DNA from: an uncultured Clostridia bacterium
GTDB taxonomy: Bacteria; Bacillota; Clostridia; Oscillospirales; Oscillospiraceae
Length of the DNA: 13,897 bases
NCBI GenBank assembly: GCA_947177005.1
Contig: CAMWSZ010000030.1
Location: 1 to 13,897 of the forward strand
Direction of reading: 5' to 3'
The notes below the pieces were generated by a model. That model did not search any database. It was not told the origin of the DNA and saw only the letters and a program-made list of their open reading frames with translations. Positions 7,279-13,897 of this stretch are shown here, in pieces (the first letter of the stretch is position 1; the number at the start of each line of letters is the position of its first letter). A program made the position numbers and the translations under genes.

Positions 7279-8781
7279 TCAGTGCGCTCCGTGCAGAACG
7301 GCTTTCGTATGCTCATCCTGAATTTCCTGCGAATTACTGAGCAGCGGCTCGATTTCTTTTCCTTTGAGCTTGCGTTCCACATAGTTCTGCGTACAGTGAT
7401 ACACTACAGGCGAAAGTGCCAGTACACCAATAAGGTTTGGCAGCATCATCAAACCGTTGAGCGTATCCGCGATGTCCCAAGCTAGATTGTCACCCATCAC
7501 CGCGCCGCCGAAAATAGCAATTACAAAGATAACGCGGTAAACGATGGTGGATTTTTCACCGAAGAGATATGCGCAGGCCGTACTGCCATAATGACTCCAA
7601 CCCAATACGGTTGAAAACGCAAACAGCATGATTGCGATAGCGACAAAGGCCGCGCCTGCCATTCCAAAGTGCATAGAGAATACGGTACTGACCATGTTCG
7701 CCTTTGTCAAAGCAATCCCCTCATAAGTTTCCGCCGTTACACCGGTCTCCAGATCAATCAGGCCAGAGGAAAGAACGGTGAAAGCGGTGAGTGTGCATAC
7801 GATAATGGTGTCGGCAAAGACTTCAAAAATGCCCCACATACCCTGCCGCACCGGTTCTTTTACATTAGAGCTGGAATGAACCATAACCGAGGAACCAAGA
7901 CCCGCTTCGTTGGAGAATACGCCGCGCTTCATTCCCTGCTCAATCGCCAGCTTTGTACCATAGCCTACCACACCGCCGCCAGCGGCTTTCATGGCAAATG
8001 CGCCGCGGAAGATGGCAGAGAATACAGGCACAATCTGAGAAAAGTTAGTGATCAGAATGACAACAGTGCCAACGATGTACAAAGTAACCATAAACGGAAC
8101 GATCTTCTCCGTAACGGATGCAATCCTTTTTAGTCCGCCCAGAATCACCAGACCGGCCAGTACCAGCACCACAATGCCAGTCAGCCATGTAGGAACGCCG
8201 AAAACGGACTCCATATTGCCGGAAATTGAGTTGACCTGCGTCATATTACCAATGCCGAAGGATGCCAGGAAACAGAATATGGAGAACAGCGCAGCCAATC
8301 CGGTTCCAATGGCCTTGCAGCCTGGTTTCGCGCCCAAACCGTTTTGCAGGTAATACATCGCGCCGCCGTGCCACTCGCCGGAAGCACTTTTCTCACGGTA
8401 GAAAATTCCCAAAACATTCTCAGAGTAATTGGTCATCATCCCAAAGAAAGCAATGATCCACATCCAAAATACCGCGCCGGGGCCGCCAACCATAATCGCT
8501 CCCGCTACGCCTACGATGTTGCCGGTCCCTACCGTAGCCGCCAGAGCGGTACACAGAGACTGGAACTGGGAAATGGATTTGTCCTTTGTGTGTCCGGTTA
8601 CATCTTTCTCGCAGAAGATCGCGCCAATGGTTTCTTTCATCCAATGCCCGATGTGCGTGACCTGAAAGAATCTCGTCAGGCAAGTCATGAGGACTCCCGC
8701 AAAGGACAGCAAAATCAGTGCGGGCCAGCCCCAAACGATATTGTTTACTGCGCTGTTGATGTTGGTAATGAGATCCAGCAT
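7279..8781 (-). CDS. AGCS-family sodium:alanine/glycine/glutamine symporter
   Basis: This inner-membrane protein of 500 residues has the usual length and hydrophobic pattern (about 10-11 segments) of the alanine/glycine:cation symporters. Family marks are CTALAATVGTGNIVGVAGAI (77-96), the GGPGAVFWMW signature (99-108), RGVFSNEAGLGSS about residue 286, and WSHYGSTACAYLFGEK near residue 420. AGCS members use Na+ to import alanine, glycine or glutamine; B. subtilis AlsT is linked to glutamine. The location between amt and glnN favours glutamine or another nitrogen source here, but the substrate cannot be read from sequence alone. The start has AGGAGG (8791-8796) nine bases upstream, and only 16 bp separate it from the amt stop, so the two are surely one transcript. 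Confidence 0.9.
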   Translation of the reverse strand: MLDLITNINSAVNNIVWGWPALILLSFAGVLMTCLTRFFQVTHIGHWMKETIGAIFCEKDVTGHTKDKSISQFQSLCTALAATVGTGNIVGVAGAIMVGGPGAVFWMWIIAFFGMMTNYSENVLGIFYREKSASGEWHGGAMYYLQNGLGAKPGCKAIGTGLAALFSIFCFLASFGIGNMTQVNSISGNMESVFGVPTWLTGIVVLVLAGLVILGGLKRIASVTEKIVPFMVTLYIVGTVVILITNFSQIVPVFSAIFRGAFAMKAAGGGVVGYGTKLAIEQGMKRGVFSNEAGLGSSVMVHSSSNVKEPVRQGMWGIFEVFADTIIVCTLTAFTVLSSGLIDLETGVTAETYEGIALTKANMVSTVFSMHFGMAGAAFVAIAIMLFAFSTVLGWSHYGSTACAYLFGEKSTIVYRVIFVIAIFGGAVMGDNLAWDIADTLNGLMMLPNLIGVLALSPVVYHCTQNYVERKLKGKEIEPLLSNSQEIQDEHTKAVLHGAH

Positions 8782-8797
8782 AATCTATTTCCTCCTG

Positions 8798-10522
8798 TTA
8801 TTTTTTTAGCTCATTGGTGTCCTCATCCTGCAAAGCATCGTAGCCCTGCTCACCGGTACGGACCTTAACAACGTTCTCCACATTGTAGATGAAGATTTTT
8901 CCATCACCAATACTGCCCGTATACAGTACCTTTCTTGCTATGTTGACTACTAAGCCTACCGGCACCTTGCTGACCACGATAGACACCTGAATGATTGGCA
9001 GCATGGTGGCCTCCACCTTTGCACCGCGGAAATATCCTTCGGTTTTGCCCCTCTGTTCGCCGCAGCCCATCACGTTGCTGGCGGTCATTCCAGTGATTCC
9101 GATATCGAACATGGCTCGTTTCAAAGCGTCAAAACGCTCCATCTTGCAGAGAATATCCACTTTTGTCAGCTTCACGCCGCCCTTTAATACCGGTTCTGCC
9201 GCAGGTGCCGCCACTTCTACAGGTACCGCTTCCTTCACTGGCACGTTACCAGATACAGCTACCGGCAGGCCATCCGGCGTATCATCGTAGACAAAGGCGA
9301 AGCCGCCGTAAGCGGAGAGCAAGCCATGCTCGGTCAGATCCAGGCCCTTGACTTCTTCCTCCGGAGATACCCGCAGTCCAATCGTGTTCTTGATAACCAG
9401 GAACACAATCGTAATCATTACAGCAGCCCAAGCCGCAGTCACCAGTACGCCCAGGCACTGGATCAGCAGGAAGTGAACGCCGTGGCCATATAGCAGGCCG
9501 TCACTGGTGGAAAATACGCCGGTAAGGATAGTACCCATCGCGCCGCACACACCGTGGACGGAAATCGCTCCCACAGGGTCATCAATTTTCAGCACGGCGT
9601 CAAAGAAATTGACGGAGATAGGCAGCAGCAGGCCCGCAATTACACCGATCGCCGCAGCTCCGGCAGGGGAAACCACATCACATCCGGCGGTAATGGCTAC
9701 CAGCCCCGCCAGGGCCGCATTCAATGTCATGCCGACATCTGGTTTCTTGTAACGAATCCAAGTATAAACCATTGTGACCACACAGGCCACAGCGGGAGCC
9801 ATATTGGTGGTGACAAAAATCAGTCCTGCGCTGATAATCGTGTCGTCTCCCTCCATGCCCACAGTAGAGCATCCGTTAAAGCCAAACCAGCAGAACCAGA
9901 GAATGAATACGCCCAGCGCACCCAAAGACAAGTTGTGACCCAGAATCGCACGCGGTTTGCCCTCTTTGTCATATTTGCCCAGCCGCGGCCCCAGGATAGC
10001 CGCGCCGATACAGGCGCATACGCCGCCCAGCATATGGACTGCCGTGGAACCAGCAAAGTCGTGGAAGCCCATCTGACTCAGCCAGCCGCCGCCCCAGATC
10101 CAGTGGCCTGAAACGGGGTAGATGAAAGCAGAAATGCAGAAGGAATACAGACAGTAGGAGATAAATTTTGTCCGCTCCGCCATTGACCCGGAAACGATGG
10201 TGGCGGAGGTTGCGCAGAATACTGTCTGGAAGATCAGATAAGCGAACAGCGGTACACCGGCAGGCAAAATGGCAGAATAATCGCCTTGCACAAAGGGGTC
10301 CAATCCGCCAATAATTGCGCCGGAACCGGCGAACATCAAGCCAAAGCCCAGCACCCAATAGGTAGGGGTGCCAATACAGAAGTCCATCAGATTCTTCATG
10401 AGGATGTTGCCTGTATTTTTGGCTCGGGTGAAACCCGCCTCACACATAGCAAAGCCTGCCTGCATCAGAAAGACCAAAGCGGCTCCAACCAGAACCCAAA
10501 TGGTATTCACAGATGAGTACAT
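8798..10522 (-). CDS. amt: Ammonium transporter with C-terminal fused PII (NrgB/GlnK-like) domain
   Basis: Residues 1-410 are a complete Amt/MEP/Rh ammonium channel. They include QAGFAMCEAGFTRAKN (21-36), Asp155 with twin-His partner His163 (GSTAVHMLGG), WFGFN (212-216), His323 (SVHGVCGAMGT) and the cytoplasmic tail GLDLTEHG. A Val/Ala/Pro-rich linker (about 413-447) leads to a PII domain (about 451-563): SNVMGCGEQRGKTEGY (T-loop base), IVVSKVPV, TGSIGDGKIFIYNVEN and KVRTGE. The wording is closest to B. subtilis NrgB, the partner of the NrgA channel. The Tyr51 uridylylation position is Val503, and the Lys58 position that contacts 2-oxoglutarate in classic PII is Ile510; Gln490 keeps the Gln39 role. 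Thus the PII plug is tethered to its own channel. The start is backed by GGAGGG at eight bases. A terminator stands immediately upstream. Confidence 0.93.
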   Translation of the reverse strand: MYSSVNTIWVLVGAALVFLMQAGFAMCEAGFTRAKNTGNILMKNLMDFCIGTPTYWVLGFGLMFAGSGAIIGGLDPFVQGDYSAILPAGVPLFAYLIFQTVFCATSATIVSGSMAERTKFISYCLYSFCISAFIYPVSGHWIWGGGWLSQMGFHDFAGSTAVHMLGGVCACIGAAILGPRLGKYDKEGKPRAILGHNLSLGALGVFILWFCWFGFNGCSTVGMEGDDTIISAGLIFVTTNMAPAVACVVTMVYTWIRYKKPDVGMTLNAALAGLVAITAGCDVVSPAGAAAIGVIAGLLLPISVNFFDAVLKIDDPVGAISVHGVCGAMGTILTGVFSTSDGLLYGHGVHFLLIQCLGVLVTAAWAAVMITIVFLVIKNTIGLRVSPEEEVKGLDLTEHGLLSAYGGFAFVYDDTPDGLPVAVSGNVPVKEAVPVEVAAPAAEPVLKGGVKLTKVDILCKMERFDALKRAMFDIGITGMTASNVMGCGEQRGKTEGYFRGAKVEATMLPIIQVSIVVSKVPVGLVVNIARKVLYTGSIGDGKIFIYNVENVVKVRTGEQGYDALQDEDTNELKK

Positions 10523-10542
10523 TTCAAAATCCCTCCAGAAAT

Positions 10543-10594
10543 AAAAAAATAGGCAAAAGCGCCCAAGAGATACAATCTCTCAGGCGCCTTTGCC
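10543..10594 (-). terminator. Intrinsic terminator in the gltD-amt gap, directly upstream of amt
   Basis: Read on the minus strand, GGCAAAGGCGCC (10594-10583) pairs with GGCGCTTTTGCC (10563-10552) with one mismatch. An inner stem AGAGAT/ATCTCT (10580-10575 with 10571-10566) sits around a three-base loop, and TATTTTTTT (10551-10543) follows. This is a textbook Rho-independent terminator for the minus strand. It ends the gltBD message, but its T tract stops only about 20 bases before the amt ATG, leaving almost no space for a separate promoter. Expression of amt therefore probably depends on read-through. Confidence 0.85.
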
Positions 10595-10608
10595 CTTGCG
10601 ATGTTAAA

Positions 10609-10638
10609 ACTCTATCACAAAGATACCAAAACCGTCAA
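10609..10638 (-). promoter_or_regulatory. Candidate promoter for amt upstream of the terminator
   Basis: On the minus strand TTGACG (10638-10633) is followed after 18 bp by TAGAGT (10614-10609), five of six and four of six matches to the sigma-A boxes. Transcription would start at about 10602 and run at once into the hairpin at 10594-10552. Another AT-rich stretch with TATATT-like boxes lies at 10665-10675 and could give a longer leader. Evidence is by sequence match only. Confidence 0.35.
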
Positions 10639-10690
10639 TGGACAGGATTCACAAGAAGATGGTCATAATATACAAAAATTTCTGCAAAAC

Positions 10691-12088
10691 TTATATACTT
10701 CGCACAATGTTCGTGTAGCCGTTCAGATACTCGTCCACCTCTGCCGCCGCCGTGCGGCCCTCAGCGATTGCCCAAACCACCAGAGATTGGCCCCGGCGCA
10801 TATCTCCAGCGGAGAAAACCTTCTCTACACTGGTAGCGAATCTGCCTTCTGCGGTGTGGACAGTTTTTCCATAAGACACGCCAAAGGCTTCGCATACCGC
10901 ACTCTCGCAGCCTTCAAAGCCTGTGGCCGCGATGAGCAGCCCACAGGGAAGTGTGTCTCCGCCGGTAGTGACGACAGCGCTCAGCGCACCGTTTTCCGCG
11001 ATCAGCTCCTTCACCTGGACGCCAAACCGCCGTGGGTCCTGTCCGAAGACAGCCTGTACTTCCTCGTGTGCGTAGCTCCGGGGCAGAACGCCATTTTGCA
11101 GGTAATCTTTTTCCGGACGGCGAACCAGTTGAATGATGGACCTGCACCCCTGCCGCAGAGCAGTGGCCGCACAGTCGCTGGCGGTATCGCCGGTGCCGAT
11201 AATGACCACATCCCGGTCCTCTGCCGTGAAGACCGTCGTTTCTTTGCCGAACTGCTGCCGTTCCACAGCGGCCTTCAGGAACTCTGTTCCGTAACATATT
11301 CCGGAAGAAATCCCCTCTGTATTGACACCCAAGGACCGGCGGCGCTCCGCACCACAGCAGAGAATCACTGCGTCATAGTCTGCCAGCAACCGCTGTGCCA
11401 CGGAGGGGTCCGAAGCATCCAGACCGGTGACAAAACTGACGCCTTCATCGGTCATCAGCTCAATCCGCCGTTGGACAACATCTTTGGGCAGTTTCATATT
11501 TGGAATACCATACGTTAAAAGTCCCCCGGCCCGTTCCTCTCGCTCAATTACAGTGACAGAGTGGCCCCGGTGGTTCAGCTGGTCCGCAGCCGCCAGTCCT
11601 GTCGGGCCGGAGCCTACCACAGCCACCTTTTTCCCGGACCATTGCGGCGGACGGCGGCGGTATACCGTCTTGGCGGCAAAAGCATCCTCAATAATGCTCA
11701 GCTCATTGTCACGGATGGTCACGGCATCGCCGTACATCCCGCAGATGCAGGCCCGTTCGCAGGGAGCGGGACACACCCGACCTGTAAATTCCGGGAAATT
11801 GTTGGTTTTCAGCAGACGGCTGAGGGCGTGGGAGGGATTCCCGGCGTAGATCATGTCGTTCCACTCCGGAATCAGGTTGTGCAGCGGACAGCCGAAGGTA
11901 CGTCCTTCCCAATGGATGCCGGACTGGCAGTAGGGGACGCCGCAGTTCATACACCGTCCGCCCTGTTCCTGCCGGACAGTCTCCGGAAGCGGGAGACGAA
12001 ATGGTTCCCAGTCGCGGACGCGCTCCGCCGGAGTCCGCTCCGGGACCTCCTGCCGGACATATTCTAAAAATCCAGTTATTTTTCCCAT
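10691..12088 (-). CDS. gltD: Glutamate synthase small (beta) subunit
   Basis: GltD passes electrons from NAD(P)H through FAD and iron-sulfur centres to the large subunit GltB, which makes two glutamates from glutamine and 2-oxoglutarate. The N-terminal part has the cysteine clusters RCMNCGVPYCQ and GRVCPAPCERAC of the 4Fe-4S domain. Then come the FAD Rossmann motif VVGSGPTGLAAA (about 157-168), GGLLTYGIPNMKLPK, the NAD(P)H site IIGTGDTASDCA and the C-terminal FSAGDMRRGQSLVVWAI. The ATG at 12086-12088 gives the family-type start MGKITGFLEY with the GGGGG ribosome binding site ten bases away. An in-frame ATG at 12092-12094, four bases from it, would add two residues. The start lies within ten bases of the gltB stop, so translation is likely coupled. 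At 465 residues the length is normal. Confidence 0.93.
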   Translation of the reverse strand: MGKITGFLEYVRQEVPERTPAERVRDWEPFRLPLPETVRQEQGGRCMNCGVPYCQSGIHWEGRTFGCPLHNLIPEWNDMIYAGNPSHALSRLLKTNNFPEFTGRVCPAPCERACICGMYGDAVTIRDNELSIIEDAFAAKTVYRRRPPQWSGKKVAVVGSGPTGLAAADQLNHRGHSVTVIEREERAGGLLTYGIPNMKLPKDVVQRRIELMTDEGVSFVTGLDASDPSVAQRLLADYDAVILCCGAERRRSLGVNTEGISSGICYGTEFLKAAVERQQFGKETTVFTAEDRDVVIIGTGDTASDCAATALRQGCRSIIQLVRRPEKDYLQNGVLPRSYAHEEVQAVFGQDPRRFGVQVKELIAENGALSAVVTTGGDTLPCGLLIAATGFEGCESAVCEAFGVSYGKTVHTAEGRFATSVEKVFSAGDMRRGQSLVVWAIAEGRTAAAEVDEYLNGYTNIVRSI

Positions 12089-12095
12089 AATCATT

Positions 12096-13897
12096 TTACC
12101 CCCTGGTTACGGCGTAGAACGCTTCGATTTCCGCCTGCTCCCGTCTCATGCCCTTCTCTTCCCGCTGGGCGATGGCCCGCAGCATTCTGTCATAGTCCCT
12201 AGGCATCACTTTCTTGAAGCAGGGGATATAGGACTGGAACGCCGCCAGAATTTTCTTCCCTCTTGGAGAACCGGTGGCGGACACATGAGCCTCAATGAGA
12301 CTGCGCAGCTCAGCGATGTCGTGTGTCTCCGTCAGCTCTGTGGCCTGCACCTGCTCCTTATTCAAGCGCAGATATAAATCGTGGCGCTCGTCCAGCACAT
12401 AGGCGATGCCGCCGGACATCCCCGCCGCGAAGTTCTTTCCCGTAGGCCCCAGAATCACCACACGGCCTCCTGTCATATATTCACAGCCGTGGTCCCCCAC
12501 ACCCTCTACAACAGCTGCTGCGCCGGAGTTGCGGACACAGAACCGCTCCCCGGCCATGCCGTTGATAAACGCCTTGCCGGAGGTCGCGCCATAGAGCGCC
12601 ACATTGCCCACGATAATATTCTCTCCCGGTTTGAATGTGCTGTTTCTTGGGGGATAGAGGACCAGCTTGCCGCCGGAGAGACCCTTGCCAAAACCGTCAT
12701 TGCTGTCGCCCTCCAGAATCAAGGTCAGGCCGTTGGGGATGAACGCGCCGAAGGACTGTCCGCCCCCGCCGCGGCAGGAAATCACATAGCTGTCTTCCGG
12801 AAGGCTGTTTCCGCATTGGCGGGTAATTTCGGAGCCAAAGAGGGTGCCGAAGGCCCGGTCCGTAGAGGACACACGCACATCCAGACGCCCGGACCTTCTG
12901 TTCCGCAGGCTCTTGCCCAGCTTCTCCGTCAACACGCTCAGGTCCGCCGTCTGCTCCAGACGGAAGTCATAAGCGGCGGCGGGGTCAAAGTGGGGCACAT
13001 TTTCTCCGCAGGGATTTTGTAACAGACTGCTCAAGTCCAGGGTCTCTGCCCGGTGTGTCACCAGCTTCTCCCGAACCCGCAGCAGATCGCACCGGCCCAC
13101 CAACTTGTCTACTGTGCGGATGCCCAGCTTTGCCATATACTCCCGCAGCTCCTGAGCCACAAAGTACATAAAGTTGATGATATATTCCGGCTTCCCGGCA
13201 AAACGCTTCCGCAGTTCCGGGTCTTGGGTAGCGATGCCAGCCGGACAGGTATCCAGATTGCACACCCGCATCATACAGCAACCCATTGTTACCAGGGGCG
13301 CGGTGGCAAAACCGAACTCCTCTGCTCCTAGCATACAGGCAATCGCTACATCCCGCCCGGTCATCAGCTTGCCGTCCGCCTCAATCACTACCTGATGGCG
13401 CAGGCCGTTTTGGATGAGGGTCTGGTGGGCCTCCGCCACGCCCAGCTCCCAGGGCAGGCCCGCGCCGTTGATGGAACTGCGGGGAGCCGCGCCGGTGCCG
13501 CCGTCGTGTCCGGAAATAAGGACCACCTGCGCCCCGGCTTTGGCGACACCGGCGGCAATGGTGCCTACGCCCGCTTCGCTGACCAGTTTGACGCTGATTC
13601 GTGCCCGGCGGTTGGCGTTCTTCAAGTCATAAATGAGCTGGGCCAAGTCTTCAATGGAGTAGATGTCGTGATGGGGTGGAGGGGAGATCAGGCTGACGCC
13701 AGGCGTAGAGTACCGAGTCTTGGCAATCCAGGGATAGACCTTCTTTCCCGGCAGGTGTCCGCCCTCGCCGGGCTTGGCCCCCTGGGCCATTTTGATCTGA
13801 ATCTCCTGGGCGCTGCCCAGGTATTCCCCTGTCACGCCGAAGCGTCCGGAGGCCACCTGCTTGATGGCGGAACAGCGCTCTCCGCTCAGCCGGTCCG
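12096..13897 (-). CDS. gltB: Glutamate synthase large (alpha) subunit, C-terminal 599 residues (5' end off window)
   Basis: The frame stays open to the right edge; the first readable codons give DRLSGERCSAIKQ before VASGRFGVTGEYLG, so the GTG at 13854-13856 is internal. The visible part holds the end of the FMN/synthase barrel: YSTPGVSLISPPPHHDIYSI, KLVSEAGVGTIAAGVAKAGA and SGHDGGTGAAPRSSI. Next is the 3Fe-4S site C-x5-C-x4-C in CCMMRVCNLDTCPAG, and last the GXGXG beta-helix domain with GGGGQSFGAFIPNG and GDSNDGFGKGLSGGKLVLYPP. A full GltB is about 1,500 residues, so roughly 40 percent is seen. The amidotransferase domain and promoter lie outside. The stop codon sits one base from the first possible gltD ATG. 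Confidence 0.95.
   Translation of the reverse strand, partial: DRLSGERCSAIKQVASGRFGVTGEYLGSAQEIQIKMAQGAKPGEGGHLPGKKVYPWIAKTRYSTPGVSLISPPPHHDIYSIEDLAQLIYDLKNANRRARISVKLVSEAGVGTIAAGVAKAGAQVVLISGHDGGTGAAPRSSINGAGLPWELGVAEAHQTLIQNGLRHQVVIEADGKLMTGRDVAIACMLGAEEFGFATAPLVTMGCCMMRVCNLDTCPAGIATQDPELRKRFAGKPEYIINFMYFVAQELREYMAKLGIRTVDKLVGRCDLLRVREKLVTHRAETLDLSSLLQNPCGENVPHFDPAAAYDFRLEQTADLSVLTEKLGKSLRNRRSGRLDVRVSSTDRAFGTLFGSEITRQCGNSLPEDSYVISCRGGGGQSFGAFIPNGLTLILEGDSNDGFGKGLSGGKLVLYPPRNSTFKPGENIIVGNVALYGATSGKAFINGMAGERFCVRNSGAAAVVEGVGDHGCEYMTGGRVVILGPTGKNFAAGMSGGIAYVLDERHDLYLRLNKEQVQATELTETHDIAELRSLIEAHVSATGSPRGKKILAAFQSYIPCFKKVMPRDYDRMLRAIAQREEKGMRREQAEIEAFYAVTRG

Noticed and set aside
10523..10690. 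ANTAR-type double hexaloop or glutamine riboswitch in the amt leader
   Set aside because: A CC-ATTGAC-GG hexaloop with A1 and G4 is present, but its stem is only two base pairs and no good second loop was found. Known glutamine riboswitches are confined to cyanobacteria and marine sequences as far as I know.
1..13897. CRISPR arrays, tRNA or rRNA genes, insertion sequences
   Set aside because: No regularly spaced repeats, tRNA cloverleaf, rRNA sequence or transposase was seen on either strand.

Overview
The window reads as chromosome of a gut-type Clostridia bacterium, probably of the Oscillospiraceae/Flavonifractor kind. This is inferred from the moderately high GC content, strong AGGAGG-type ribosome binding sites, a type III glutamine synthetase, an NrgB-like PII domain and the tail of a Firmicutes-type conjugative-element replication protein. 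It is not a species call.

Left part (1-1400, plus strand). The window opens inside the 3' end of a replication-initiator-like gene with a DUF6017-type C-terminus, as found on integrative conjugative elements and plasmids. About 100 bp later comes a self-contained manganese-efflux unit: a sigma-A-like promoter (329-357), a yybP-ykoY Mn2+ riboswitch (about 373-463), a probable expression platform, and the Mn2+ exporter gene mntP (560-1144). Behind mntP lies a short remnant of a Na+/phosphate cotransporter gene (1191-1268). Together these look like a mobile-element junction with accessory cargo. A 611-residue asparagine synthetase (1401-3236) follows on the same strand and ends at a strong hairpin terminator (3242-3276).

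Right part (3340-13897, minus strand). Everything here is one nitrogen-assimilation block, transcribed right to left: gltB (glutamate synthase large subunit, cut by the window edge), gltD (small subunit), an Amt ammonium channel fused to a PII signalling domain, an AGCS-family Na+/amino-acid symporter, glnN (type III glutamine synthetase) and a second asparagine synthetase. The genes take up ammonium, fix it into glutamine (GlnN), recycle glutamine to glutamate (GltBD), move an amino acid (plausibly glutamine or alanine) by sodium symport, and pass the amide nitrogen to asparagine (AsnB). gltB/gltD, amt/symporter and glnN/asnB are tightly spaced pairs. The two larger gaps, gltD-amt and symporter-glnN, both hold strong hairpins. 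The first of these is a complete intrinsic terminator directly in front of amt.

No protein regulator such as GlnR, TnrA or NtrC is encoded here, so the leaders and the PII domain are the visible control points. The features most worth a second look are the single-chain Amt-PII protein with an altered T-loop and the terminator-containing leader in front of it.
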